27,774 bases of DNA from CAZJKO01 sp964546995 (GTDB lineage: Bacteria > Bacillota_I > Bacilli_A > RF39 > UBA660), in the NCBI GenBank assembly GCA_964546995.1, contig CAZJKO010000010.1, positions 1 to 27,774 of the forward strand, read 5' to 3'. Of this stretch, positions 1 to 7,792 are shown one piece after another (positions within the stretch are counted from its first letter, which is position 1; each line of letters starts with the position of its first letter). A program made the position numbers and the translations under genes. The notes under the pieces were generated by a model. That model ran no database searches and was not told the DNA's origin. It saw nothing but the letters and a program-made list of their open reading frames with translations.

Positions 1-113
1 CCCCCCCCCCGCACGCAATATTCAAGACCTGTTTTCATACTTGATCACTTCCTATCATTACCTAAAATATATCATAAACAAAAGAAAAAGACAAGAAAAA
101 CAACCAAAGTGAA
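1..113. other. Contig edge with poly-C run, no gene seen
   Basis: The window opens with ten consecutive C, then AT-rich DNA without an open frame up to the end of the first gene. I see no terminator with a T-tract for that leftward gene. The C-run may be an assembly end artefact. Confidence 0.5.
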
Positions 114-1313
114 TCATTTCACCAAAATCTTTTGATTCAAAGATTGGGACAATTCATCTTGAACATAATCTTGTTTTTCAAAAAAGGAAAAGAAAGAAAC
201 CTCTTCCATCACCTGATCATACAAAGCTTGATTTTGCTTAGAATCGATCTTTTGAAGTTGTTCCAAACACCTCTTTTTTCTCTTTAAAAAATAATCGTTA
301 TCCCTCTTCTTCCCATCGTCATCATAAACGTGCTTTAAAAGCGGAAATTCATTCATAAGGGAAGGAAAACGAGATAGTAACTGATCCACCATTAAATCTA
401 AAGAATGGGCACCACTTGGAAAAAGAAAAATAGCATCGTCAAGGGAAATAGAATTACTTGGAACAGTCTCGTGAAAAATCCATTTCGATGTTTGTTCCTG
501 AGCATAACTACTAGCATCCCGTTCAATTAGAAAAGAATCGTAATTATTCAAATAAAAATTATAAGGAAAAAACTGCTGGACTAACGTCTCTTCTATAAAC
601 CGAAACCTCGTTAACAAAAATCGTTCCTCATAGATCATTTGCCACTGCATAGCATGACGAATTTCATGAAACAAAGTATCCATAAGATCTGAAATAGCAT
701 AGTTTGAAATATCCAACAATTTTTTATTTAACACAATATCATGAGTTTTGCTACAACGACCAAATCCATCGATATCACGAAAACGAATAGAAACGTACAC
801 GCCATTTTCTTTCGCAAAAGAAATACCATAACACTGAATAAATTGTTCCAAATCGATCGAATGATATTGCCCATCCAAATGATGAAAGATATCATCACAA
901 AAAGAAAATGGAATAAAATAAGGATTGTATTCATGGAACAAAGGATCGATCAAAGAAAAATCATCATCACAAGATAACTTCTTATTCATATTAAACGAGA
1001 AAGAACGATCAGCGTCTTCCAAACAAGAAGCAAGTTCAACCTTCATCATATGACCATACTCTTCCTCATAATAACGATAAAGTTGCTCTAATTCGTCACA
1101 AGATGGATTCTTTTCCAATTGATAAAGTCGTTCGATCTTTTGAGAAAGACACGGATTCTTTTCTAATTCAAAACAAGAAATAAAAGCAAGCTCCAATCCC
1201 CTTGTAAAGAGTAAAAGAACATCACGCTCATCCTTCTTTAACAAAGTAGTAAGAGAAGAAAAATCACGATAAAATGCATCTTGCTTGATAATAGAATCAA
1301 AAGAATAATTCAT
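114..1313 (-). CDS. Putative zinc metallopeptidase, HExxH type
   Basis: A 399-residue protein with no signal peptide or membrane segment, so probably cytoplasmic. The only clear functional motif is HEIRH near residue 217, an HExxH zinc site followed by A-M-Q-W-Q. About 50 residues later comes E-R-D-A-S-S-Y-A, which fits the downstream glutamate ligand (ExxA-like) of gluzincin peptidases. The rest is rich in Phe, Asp, Lys and Glu and is not recognised. The ATG has an AGAGGGGG ribosome binding site and a good promoter just upstream. It diverges from the spore-coat pair, which hints at but does not prove a sporulation role. Substrate unknown. Peptidase assignment is inferred from the motif only. 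Confidence 0.6.
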   Translation of the reverse strand: MNYSFDSIIKQDAFYRDFSSLTTLLKKDERDVLLLFTRGLELAFISCFELEKNPCLSQKIERLYQLEKNPSCDELEQLYRYYEEEYGHMMKVELASCLEDADRSFSFNMNKKLSCDDDFSLIDPLFHEYNPYFIPFSFCDDIFHHLDGQYHSIDLEQFIQCYGISFAKENGVYVSIRFRDIDGFGRCSKTHDIVLNKKLLDISNYAISDLMDTLFHEIRHAMQWQMIYEERFLLTRFRFIEETLVQQFFPYNFYLNNYDSFLIERDASSYAQEQTSKWIFHETVPSNSISLDDAIFLFPSGAHSLDLMVDQLLSRFPSLMNEFPLLKHVYDDDGKKRDNDYFLKRKKRCLEQLQKIDSKQNQALYDQVMEEVSFFSFFEKQDYVQDELSQSLNQKILVK

Positions 1314-1336
1314 AAAAATCCCCCTCTAAAAAAATT

Positions 1337-1365
1337 ATTATACTAATGGAGGAATAAAAAGTAAA
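1337..1365 (-). promoter_or_regulatory. Sigma-A-type promoter for the HExxH gene
   Basis: On the minus strand a perfect TATAAT (1342-1337) lies 17 nt from TTTACT (1365-1360), just ahead of the AGAGGGGG ribosome binding site. Confidence 0.6.
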
Positions 1366-1466
1366 TAAAAAAGAATAGGCATATAATGAACTATAGGTAT
1401 TCATAACACACCAAAATACTTCTTTCGAATACTCTATACTAGATAATAAATAAAGGAGTGGATAAT

Positions 1467-1898
1467 ATGTTAAATAACAACAATACCAATCAAACAGTAG
1501 ATCATGAAAATTGTTGCTTTATTCCTATCTTAAAAGTCATCGATGTCCTACAACGAAATGCCGAAAAAATCGACAACTTAGACGCTGGATGTGATCGACC
1601 ATTCTTAGGAAATTGTGGTAATGTCGCATGTTTTAATACAAGACCAATTCAATTCTATACATGTAATAATACCTTATTTGATATTACTTACTTAGATAAC
1701 GGTGTAAGTCGTACCAGTAATGTATTTAGAATTGAAAAAATAGAAGGTTGCTGTGTAACTTGTCGCATTCTACAAACAGATCCATCAAGTACGGATCCAA
1801 ATAGACCATATCTCAATACAGATCAATTTGTAACAATCAACCTAAGATGCGTCGGAGCCATTCAATGCTTACCAGATGTCATCATTGACTGTTTATAG
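1467..1898 (+). CDS. Spore coat protein, CotY/CotZ/ExsY family
   Basis: A 143-residue cysteine-rich protein. Conserved blocks are G-C-D-x-P-F-L-G, then V-A-C-F-N-T-R-P-I-Q-F-Y-T-C in the middle, and G-C-C-V-T-C-R in the second half, the signature of CotY/CotZ/ExsY outer-coat and exosporium proteins. In Bacillus these form disulphide-linked crystalline layers on the spore. An upstream in-frame GTG at 1458 overlaps the GGAG of the ribosome binding site, so ATG at 1467, eight bases beyond it, is the better start. It is followed by a close paralogue after only 14 bp, so the two are surely one transcript. Probably expressed late in the mother cell, inferred from the family; I did not find a convincing sigma-K promoter. 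Confidence 0.88.
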   Translation: MLNNNNTNQTVDHENCCFIPILKVIDVLQRNAEKIDNLDAGCDRPFLGNCGNVACFNTRPIQFYTCNNTLFDITYLDNGVSRTSNVFRIEKIEGCCVTCRILQTDPSSTDPNRPYLNTDQFVTINLRCVGAIQCLPDVIIDCL

Positions 1899-1912
1899 AA
1901 AGGAGAATGAAT

Positions 1913-2347
1913 ATGTGTAATCAACCAATAGAAAAAGAAGAAAGATGCGAATTATCATGTAATTGTCTAGCTGAAACATTAGAAAAAATCATTAAACTAC
2001 AAAATCGAAAAGAACAATTACAAGACTTAGAAGGTTGTGATAAACCATTCTTAGGACCATGTCCTTCTGTTGCATGTTTCAACACAAGACCAATCCAGTT
2101 CTACACTTGCCCAGACAACAATCTATGGACATTCCCATTCTTGTTAAATGGCACAAGTGGTGTATCGAATCTATTCCGTGTTGAAAGTATCGATGGTTGC
2201 TGTGTAACTTGTCGCTTACTAACAGCAAATCCGAACACATCTCAACCAGATGTACCATATGTTGCAACAGATTCATTTTGTACCATCAATCTAAACTGTG
2301 TTGGCGCAATGAAATGTTTCCAAGATACCTTTGTTCCATGCATCTAA
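1913..2347 (+). CDS. Spore coat protein, CotY/CotZ/ExsY family, second copy
   Basis: A 144-residue paralogue of the preceding gene, sharing the G-C-D-K-P-F-L-G, V-A-C-F-N-T-R-P-I-Q-F-Y-T-C and G-C-C-V-T-C-R blocks but with a different N-terminus, richer in Glu and Cys. An in-frame ATG at 1907 lies one base after the AGGAG, too close for initiation; ATG at 1913 has normal spacing and is preferred. The ribosome binding site overlaps the stop region of the first copy, so translation may be coupled. A rho-independent terminator follows at once. The tandem pair probably arose by duplication and may form mixed disulphide networks in the coat, as CotY and CotZ do in Bacillus (inference). Confidence 0.88.
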   Translation: MCNQPIEKEERCELSCNCLAETLEKIIKLQNRKEQLQDLEGCDKPFLGPCPSVACFNTRPIQFYTCPDNNLWTFPFLLNGTSGVSNLFRVESIDGCCVTCRLLTANPNTSQPDVPYVATDSFCTINLNCVGAMKCFQDTFVPCI

Positions 2348-2373
2348 AAAGGTCGCTTCAAAGCGATCTTTTT
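2346..2373 (+). terminator. Terminator of the coat-protein pair
   Basis: GGTCGCT pairs with AGCGATC around a TCAA loop, with A-tract before and five T after, directly behind the stop codon. Confidence 0.85.
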
Positions 2374-2457
2374 CATTTATCGAACACTTCCTGTTAGAAA
2401 AACAGAAGAACATGTTTACAATATATATAGATCTAACTATTTAGAAAGGAGCAAATA

Positions 2458-3459
2458 ATGCTAGATGAAAAGAATATACAAATGATCGAAGAAATAAAAG
2501 AGATCGTGATAAAAAGTAGAAAGAAAATAGCTTATGAAATAAACAATGAAATGTTAATTGCCTATTGGAATATTGGGAGAATTATTGTTGAAAACGAACA
2601 AAACGGTAATATCAAAGCCGAATATGGTAAACAAATAATGAAAGAAATATCCAAAGAATTAAGGAAAACATTAGGGACAGGTTTTTCAGTATCAAATCTA
2701 CAATATATGCGTAGATTTTATTTAACATATCAAAAACAACAGACACTGTCTACTAAATTGAGTTGGTCGCATTATTGTGAACTACTAAGTATTAAAGACG
2801 ATGATGAAAGACACTTTTATGAAAAAGAGTGCATCAATTCAAACTGGAGTGTTAGAGAGCTAAAAAGACAATTAGAAACTTCATTATTTGAAAGATTGTT
2901 GTTATCTGAGGGAAAAAATAATAAAGAAAAGGTTTATGAATTATCGAAAGTAGGACAAACATTAACCAAACCAAACGACATATTAAAAGAACCCTATGTC
3001 TTTGAATTTTTAGGAATGAAAGAGAAAAAAACAATGTTAGAAAGAGATTTAGAAAGAAAATTAGTCCGCCATATGGAAGAATTTTTACTCGAATTAGGGA
3101 AAGGGTTTATGTTTGTTGGAACAGAACAAAGAATTACTCTTGGAAATACACATTACTATGTAGATATGGTTTTCTATAATAAAATATTAAAATGCTATGT
3201 TCTAATCGATCTAAAAATAGGCGGAATGAAACCAGAATATATCGGTCAAATGAATATGTATTTAAATTATTATAACGAAGAAATGAATGATGAATTTGAT
3301 AATAAACCAATCGGTATTATACTTTGTAAAAGGAAAAAAGAAGTTGCCATGGAATATGCCTTAGGTGGATTAGAAAATCATATTTTTGCCAAAACATACA
3401 CTTATTATATTCCTCGAAAAGAAGAACTAATCCATGAAATAGAAAAGATTTTAAACTAA
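2458..3459 (+). CDS. DUF1016 (YhcG-type) PD-(D/E)XK nuclease family protein
   Basis: A 333-residue protein with the two-part YhcG architecture. The N-terminal helical half (about 1-150) has the hallmark Y-W-x-I-G-R-x-I, then Y-G-K-x-x-x-x-x-I-S-x-x-L and F-S-x-x-N-L-x-Y-M-R-x-F-Y. The C-terminal half (about 170-330) carries D-L-E-R-K-L, then V-D-M-V-F-Y and the L-I-D-L-K segment, which fit the PD-(D/E)XK acidic and lysine residues. Family members often sit in restriction or other defence loci, but the precise reaction is poorly defined. Here it stands alone between coat genes and a small unknown gene, with its own ribosome binding site and a terminator, so it appears to be a mobile or orphan copy. 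Family confident, role unknown. Confidence 0.88.
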   Translation: MLDEKNIQMIEEIKEIVIKSRKKIAYEINNEMLIAYWNIGRIIVENEQNGNIKAEYGKQIMKEISKELRKTLGTGFSVSNLQYMRRFYLTYQKQQTLSTKLSWSHYCELLSIKDDDERHFYEKECINSNWSVRELKRQLETSLFERLLLSEGKNNKEKVYELSKVGQTLTKPNDILKEPYVFEFLGMKEKKTMLERDLERKLVRHMEEFLLELGKGFMFVGTEQRITLGNTHYYVDMVFYNKILKCYVLIDLKIGGMKPEYIGQMNMYLNYYNEEMNDEFDNKPIGIILCKRKKEVAMEYALGGLENHIFAKTYTYYIPRKEELIHEIEKILN

Positions 3460-3460
3460 A

Positions 3461-3487
3461 AAAATCGCTTAAAAGCGACTTTTTATT
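3461..3487. terminator. Bidirectional terminator between convergent genes
   Basis: TCGCTT and AAGCGA pair around AA, flanked by A7 on the left and T5 on the right. It closes both the rightward DUF1016 gene and the leftward small gene, whose stop codon lies inside the stem. Confidence 0.85.
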
Positions 3488-3786
3488 TGAAATGAAACAA
3501 TAGAAGAAAGAGGTATTTTATCATTATCTAACGTCAAAAGATAATCCTCTCCTAACTTAGCAACCCTAGTTTCATAAACACGATCTTTCGTCTCAATGGA
3601 AACATCTTTTGTATAAACATATTTATTAGAACGAAAAAACGATTGTATCTGCTCCAAAACATTAACTTCTTCTTTTTCTTCATGCAAAGGAGGAAAATCT
3701 TGATACATCGAATAGTATACTTTTTCATTATTCGTAACAAGCCTTGCTCCATCATTTTGAAAGATTTTAGGTAACTTCTTATTCAC
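3469..3786 (-). CDS. Small hypothetical protein
   Basis: A 105-residue protein I do not recognise. It begins N-K-K-L-P-K-I-F and ends in a short beta-rich stretch (Y-L-L-T-L-D-N-D-K-I-P-L). No signal peptide, membrane helix or catalytic motif is visible. The start is GTG, supported by an AGGAG eight bases upstream. It diverges from the SEDS gene with about 86 bp between the starts. The good ribosome binding site, the shared terminator and the clean boundaries make it a real gene. Function not assignable from sequence alone. Confidence 0.7.
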   Translation of the reverse strand: MNKKLPKIFQNDGARLVTNNEKVYYSMYQDFPPLHEEKEEVNVLEQIQSFFRSNKYVYTKDVSIETKDRVYETRVAKLGEDYLLTLDNDKIPLSSIVSFQIKSRF

Positions 3787-3872
3787 GTTATCATCTCCTA
3801 TGTTATTCTATGTATTTCTTATACTAAAATTGCCTAACTTTGTTCATAATAACAAAAAAGGAGAAAAATAAA

Positions 3873-4982
3873 ATGAAGAAAAAAATAATCATAGATAAAC
3901 CTCTTTTTCTACTACTACTTCTCTTTGCTTTCGTAAGTATCATCACCATCAAAAGTGCTATGACTTATTTATCTCAAGACTTAGGAAATCTCGCCTTAAA
4001 ACAAATCGTATGGTACACAATAGGATTTGCACTTATCTTTTTGATCATACAAGTAAAAAACGAACGCATTTATAAAACAGTATGGTACTTATACATAACC
4101 CTAAACATTTTACTAGCTTTACTTCTTTTCATAGCAGAACCCATCAACAATAGTAAATGTTGGTTCATCTTTCCGGGAATTGGTAGTTTTCAACCCAGCG
4201 AATTCATGAAAATAGTACTCATACTAACACTTGGTATCATGATTCAAAAGTTTAAAACCAAATATAAAAATCCAACAGTAAAAGAAGAATTTCTGTTTCT
4301 AATAAGAACCCTAATAGTTCTATTAGTCCCTAGCATATTGACTTTTTTAGAACCTGATACAGGAGCTGTAATGATCTATTTTTTCATCTATATAACGATG
4401 ATGTTCCTATCTGGTATTAGAGCTCGTTGGTTCGTAATAGGAATAACAACAATAATAACAATATTGGTCGTGTTATTTAGCTTATATTATTTTAAAAAAG
4501 ACGTATTTATCGATCTTGTCGGAACAGATTTATTCTATCGCATAGATCGCTTATTCGATTGGAAAGAAGGAACAGGTTTTCAATTAGAGAATGCCAAAGC
4601 AGCAATCGGCTCATCGGGAATATTAGGCCACGGTTTCAACAAAACCCCAATCTATTTTCCAGAATCCGCAACAGATTTTATTTTTGCTGTATTTGCATCA
4701 AACTTTGGTTTTCTTGCATCAGCACTTCTCATAGTTTCTTTTTTCTATTTTGATTATCGCATTCTTACTTTAAGAGAACAAAAGAAAAACAAAGCATCAA
4801 ACTACATCTTAGCAGGAATAGTAGCCATGCTTCTTTTTCAACAAATTCAAAATATTGGAATGACCCTAGGACTTCTCCCCATCATGGGAATTACTCTTCC
4901 CTTTATCAGTTATGGAGGAAGTAGTCTATTTTCCTACATGATCATGATGGGAATTGTCCTAAACTGTAAACAAGAAGAGTAA
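3873..4982 (+). CDS. SEDS-family peptidoglycan polymerase (RodA/FtsW/SpoVE)
   Basis: A 369-residue polytopic membrane protein with about ten hydrophobic segments. It should polymerise lipid II into glycan strands together with a class B penicillin-binding protein. Diagnostic pieces are Q-P-S-E-F-M-K-I, E-P-D-T-G-A-V-M-I, G-H-G-F-N-K-T-P, P-E-S-A-T-D-F-I-F-A-V containing the catalytic Asp, and F-I-S-Y-G-G-S-S-L near the C-terminus. The acidic pair that usually follows (A-E-E-x-G-F) is replaced by A-S-N-F-G-F. An in-frame TTG at 3840 has no ribosome binding site; ATG at 3873 follows AAAAAGGAG. RodA, FtsW and SpoVE are not separable here. No penicillin-binding protein partner is adjacent; a spore-cortex role is possible given the neighbours. 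Confidence 0.87.
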   Translation: MKKKIIIDKPLFLLLLLFAFVSIITIKSAMTYLSQDLGNLALKQIVWYTIGFALIFLIIQVKNERIYKTVWYLYITLNILLALLLFIAEPINNSKCWFIFPGIGSFQPSEFMKIVLILTLGIMIQKFKTKYKNPTVKEEFLFLIRTLIVLLVPSILTFLEPDTGAVMIYFFIYITMMFLSGIRARWFVIGITTIITILVVLFSLYYFKKDVFIDLVGTDLFYRIDRLFDWKEGTGFQLENAKAAIGSSGILGHGFNKTPIYFPESATDFIFAVFASNFGFLASALLIVSFFYFDYRILTLREQKKNKASNYILAGIVAMLLFQQIQNIGMTLGLLPIMGITLPFISYGGSSLFSYMIMMGIVLNCKQEE

Positions 4983-5007
4983 TAAAAAATTCCTTACTCT
5001 TTTTTAT
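4975..5007 (+). terminator. Terminator of the SEDS gene
   Basis: AAGAGTAA (4975-4982, including the stop codon) pairs with TTACTCTT (4994-5001) and is followed by a T-tract that runs into the end of the convergent gene. Confidence 0.75.
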
Positions 5008-6236
5008 TTATCAATGACAACGACAGCACGGGCAGAACAACCTGTAGACGTTGTCGTATTATCAAGTATAGAACCAGAACAAAATATAGACATTGCATGT
5101 GTTGAACTAGAAGAATTGGCCGACATCGTCCAATATTGTTGCTTTATTCCACTAACCGTTCCACCATATGATCCACTATCTTTCAAATAATTATTCATCC
5201 ACAAGGGACAAGAATTGACGGCATCACTACATCCCAAAGCAATTGCTTCTTGCACAGTAATCATTCTTGCTTTTCCTGTTCGACTTGGCAAAGTATATGT
5301 GTTTACTGTACATTCTGTAGAACTACATCCCGTAAATGCATCTGTCTTAAAGGTTGTAGTCCCAAGCGTGTACGTTTGATCTTTTACATTTGTCCAATTC
5401 GCTGTCACATTCTCCAAAGCAAATAAAGCTGTAAGAGGACCTTTCGTATTATCATAAGCCGTAGCATACCACTCAATAGAGTCAATCGTATTCTCTCGTT
5501 GTTGCATCGTTAATGTATCTCCATTATCACTAATCACATGAAAGTATTTTTCTTCTTCTTTATTTACTTTGTATTTTACAATAGTCCCTACTTCATAAGT
5601 CTCGGGTGGCGTAATTTCTATACATTTCTCCTCTTCTCCTGTTATGCAATTACTAGAATCATATTGGTACACAGCAACAATATTGCTCGGTTTGCTTTGT
5701 ACCGCTTCTATCCTTACCTTTCCCTTAAATACTTGTCCACTGGCTTCACTCGTTACATTTTCATCTAACCATAATCTTAAATCGTAAGTATTCGTACTAC
5801 CTCCATTGATTTTACCACTATCTAAGATTCTAGTGTTGTTATCTTCAATAGTCGATAAAAGAGCTGTTGTCTTTTCTCCATTCTTATCTAATTGATATTT
5901 GACTTTACTATTTGCAATTCGCTCTTCTCCTCCATCAAGAGTATCGTCATCTAAATAGATCGTATATTCACTTGCCATACTTCCTTCATTCTTTAAGGTA
6001 AAATGATATGGATCTGTCATCTCTCCATCTTCATCTAACATAGGTATAGCATTTTCTTGATTAATTCCGACACTACTTTCATCTTCCAACGTCAAAGCAA
6101 GATTTCCTACTCTTAATGTATTCGTTTTCGTTGCTTCTATTGTCAAAGTAAACCATGCATAACTTGCTCCTATGACAATTAAGATAACAGCAATAATACT
6201 AATAATGATCGGAATAATTCTTTTCTTCTCTTTCAT
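5004..6236 (-). CDS. Secreted or anchored protein with SipW-type leader
   Basis: A 410-residue protein. Residues 1-6 are basic, 7-28 a hydrophobic helix ending G-A-S-Y-A-W-F-T, typical of SipW-dependent TasA/camelysin-like leaders. The next 180 residues look like an extracellular beta domain (L-R-V-G-N-L-A-L-T-L-E-D). After C-I-T-G-E-E-E-K-C-I-E-I comes a second domain with repeated cysteines, A-R-M-I-T-V-Q-E-A, C-P-L-W-M-N-N-Y, Y-W-T-M-S-A and a final A-R-A-V-V-V-I-D-K. This C-terminal module is shared with the partial gene at the right edge of the window. AGAGGTG precedes the ATG. No signal peptidase SipW is in the window. Likely an extracellular surface or matrix protein; true function unknown. 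Confidence 0.72.
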   Translation of the reverse strand: MKEKKRIIPIIISIIAVILIVIGASYAWFTLTIEATKTNTLRVGNLALTLEDESSVGINQENAIPMLDEDGEMTDPYHFTLKNEGSMASEYTIYLDDDTLDGGEERIANSKVKYQLDKNGEKTTALLSTIEDNNTRILDSGKINGGSTNTYDLRLWLDENVTSEASGQVFKGKVRIEAVQSKPSNIVAVYQYDSSNCITGEEEKCIEITPPETYEVGTIVKYKVNKEEEKYFHVISDNGDTLTMQQRENTIDSIEWYATAYDNTKGPLTALFALENVTANWTNVKDQTYTLGTTTFKTDAFTGCSSTECTVNTYTLPSRTGKARMITVQEAIALGCSDAVNSCPLWMNNYLKDSGSYGGTVSGIKQQYWTMSANSSSSTHAMSIFCSGSILDNTTTSTGCSARAVVVIDK

Positions 6237-6260
6237 TCTTACACCTCTACTCTAATACTG

Positions 6261-6266
6261 ATTATA
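6261..6266 (-). promoter_or_regulatory. Probable -10 box for the secreted protein
   Basis: A perfect TATAAT on the minus strand about 25 bases before the start codon. The -35 is weak (TTGCTT at 15-nt spacing). Confidence 0.4.
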
Positions 6267-6318
6267 GTATAATTTTTATTTAAGCAACTATTTTGTCGAC
6301 TTTCTAGATAAAACGACA

Positions 6319-6350
6319 ACAAAAAATACAAGATAACTCTATCCTGTATT
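6319..6350 (-). terminator. Strong leftward terminator, stranded from its operon
   Basis: On the minus strand AATACAGGATA, loop GAGT, then TATCTTGTATT with one G-U pair and six T after. It lies 27 bases beyond the TAA that ends the frame interrupted by the mobile element, so it is best explained as the original terminator of the yqeG/yqeH/glycosyltransferase operon, now 3.4 kb away. Confidence 0.85.
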
Positions 6351-6393
6351 TTGACACAACAAAGAAGTAACAGTATTTACTTGTCTAGTAAGT

Positions 6394-6401
6394 TGCCCCC
6401 C
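6394..6401. repeat. Target-site duplication, left copy (TGCCCCCC)
   Basis: TGCCCCCC directly outside the left inverted repeat, matched at 9835-9842. The last base of the repeat is ambiguous, so the duplication is 7 or 8 bp. Confidence 0.7.
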
Positions 6402-6402
6402 T

Positions 6403-6423
6403 AGAATTAAGGATATACCCAAA
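6403..6423 (+). repeat. Left terminal inverted repeat
   Basis: Reads AGAATTAAGGATATACCC followed by AAA. The right end read on the minus strand gives AGAATAAAGGATATACCC and AAA, one mismatch in 21. Confidence 0.8.
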
Positions 6424-6490
6424 TATACCTAAAATAATATGATCTACAAATTATAATAAGAGATTGTTCTAATTAGATGAAACTATATTG

Positions 6491-6778
6491 TTAAACTTTA
6501 ATTAAGCCTATAACATCATATCCATTTTCTTTAATGTATTTATTAATTTCACAAATTTGATCCTCATTAAGTTCATTATAAAAAGGATGATTATTTAATT
6601 TGGAATAATGTTTTAAAAAAATAACCTTTAAATCTCCAAAATCTGACTTATATATCCAACCCATCTTATATTTATCTACTTCACTTGAAACTCTAGTTGT
6701 ATATATTACTTTTTTATCATTTAATCTTTTTATATAATCATCATATTCATTCTTAGGAAAACTAATATAGTCTTGCAT
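6491..6778 (-). CDS. Small hypothetical protein of the element
   Basis: A 95-residue protein with no membrane segment. It contains Y-T-T-R-V-S-S-E-V-D-K-Y-K-M-G followed by F-G-D-L-K-V-I-F-L-K-H-Y, and ends Y-D-V-I-G-L-I-K-V. The pattern of a Thr-Arg motif followed by a K-x-G turn and a beta strand resembles small ASCH/PUA-like domains that bind RNA or nucleotides, but I am not sure. An in-frame GTG at 6787 is part of the AGAGGTG ribosome binding site, so ATG at 6778 is the better start. It lies 21 bp behind the LysR gene in the same direction and is likely cotranscribed. Confidence 0.6.
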   Translation of the reverse strand: MQDYISFPKNEYDDYIKRLNDKKVIYTTRVSSEVDKYKMGWIYKSDFGDLKVIFLKHYSKLNNHPFYNELNEDQICEINKYIKENGYDVIGLIKV

Positions 6779-6799
6779 AAAGTACACCTCTATCTATAA

Positions 6800-7702
6800 T
6801 TATTCTTTATTATTCTTATCGATTACATCTATAAATTCTGTAATGTATTTACTATTAAAATTTTTTTTATTAAAAGCTATTCCAATTTGTCTTGATGGTA
6901 TCTGATAGTCTAGTTTTAATTCAAATAGTTCTCCTTTCTCTAACTCATTCAAAATGTGATTTCTATTTATAAATCCAATTCCTAGTCCTGCTTTTACAAA
7001 GGATAAAACTAAATCATAACTTTCTAATTCATAACTATCATTTAATACTATTTTATTTTTTTTACATATAGAGTTTAAAAACTTTCTTGAAGATGACACA
7101 TCAGATTGTAGAACTAGTGGAAGATTAGCTAAATCTGTAATACTAATTTTCTTTCCTTTTAAATCACTATAGAAATTTGAATTTGCTACAAATACATCTT
7201 GTGTAGTTTCAATAATCTTATAATCTAAATTTTCATCTATTTGTACAGGCATATTAAATAATACCAAATCTAATATATTATCATGCAATTTATTTAAAAG
7301 TTCAGTTGTTATTCCCCTAATTATTTCTATTTTTATATTCGGATATTTTTCTTTAAAAACTTTAAATCCCTCTAAAGCATTATGCTTTAATAAAGTAGTA
7401 CCTCCACCAATTCTTATTGTTTTTATTTCTTTGGAATCAAATTCATCTAATAATCTTTTACAATTATTTAAACATTCTATACTATTTTTTATGTTTTGAA
7501 ACAATTCTTCTCCAGCACTGGTTAATTCCATACCTCTAGATGTTCTGTAAAATAAAGTTATATTTAGTTCACTTTCTAATTTTTTTATCGTTTGAGTTAT
7601 AGCGGGTTGTGAAATAAGCAATATTTCAGATGCTTTGGTAATATTTTTGGTTTTGGCAACGTAATAAAATACTTTGTATAACTCGAAATTTATATTTTCC
7701 AC
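6800..7702 (-). CDS. LysR-family transcriptional regulator
   Basis: A 300-residue LysR protein of normal family length. The N-terminal winged helix-turn-helix (about 1-60) reads F-Y-Y-V-A-K-T-K-N-I-T-K-A-S-E, S-Q-P-A-I-T-Q-T-I-K-K-L-E and L-F-Y-R-T-S-R-G-M-E-L-T-S-A-G. The rest is the periplasmic-binding-protein-like effector domain (I-R-I-G-G-G-T-T-L-L onward). I prefer GTG at 7702, seven bases after AGAGGTGA, over the ATG at 7747, which has no ribosome binding site and would place the start inside the promoter dyad. It diverges from the CoaE-like/CoaD/MBL operon, the classic arrangement in which a LysR protein controls its neighbour and itself. The effector is unknown; a CoA precursor or thioester is a guess. 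Confidence 0.9.
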   Translation of the reverse strand: MENINFELYKVFYYVAKTKNITKASEILLISQPAITQTIKKLESELNITLFYRTSRGMELTSAGEELFQNIKNSIECLNNCKRLLDEFDSKEIKTIRIGGGTTLLKHNALEGFKVFKEKYPNIKIEIIRGITTELLNKLHDNILDLVLFNMPVQIDENLDYKIIETTQDVFVANSNFYSDLKGKKISITDLANLPLVLQSDVSSSRKFLNSICKKNKIVLNDSYELESYDLVLSFVKAGLGIGFINRNHILNELEKGELFELKLDYQIPSRQIGIAFNKKNFNSKYITEFIDVIDKNNKE

Positions 7703-7742
7703 GATATAATCACCTCTTATATCAGACATTAAATATTTACAT

Positions 7743-7775
7743 TTCAATTATATCACTTTGTGAAGTATAATGCAA
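7743..7775. promoter_or_regulatory. Overlapping divergent promoters with a LysR-type dyad
   Basis: ATTATATCAC-TTT-GTGAAGTATAAT (7747-7771) is an inverted repeat containing T-N11-A, the LysR binding form. Its left arm read on the minus strand is a perfect TATAAT (7752-7747) with TTGCAT 17 nt behind it, for lysR. Its right arm is a perfect TATAAT (7766-7771) for the CoA operon. The two promoters overlap, so only one polymerase could bind at a time. Confidence 0.65.
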
Positions 7776-7792
7776 TTAAAGAGGTGATAATA

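Noticed and set aside
1..10. C10 at the contig start as another element junction (the element target is a C6 run)
   Set aside because: No inverted-repeat sequence is next to it; more likely an end artefact.
1379..1395. Possible sigma-K -10 (CATATAATG) before the coat genes
   Set aside because: It misses the final TA of CATANNNTA and has no -35 AC at the right distance.
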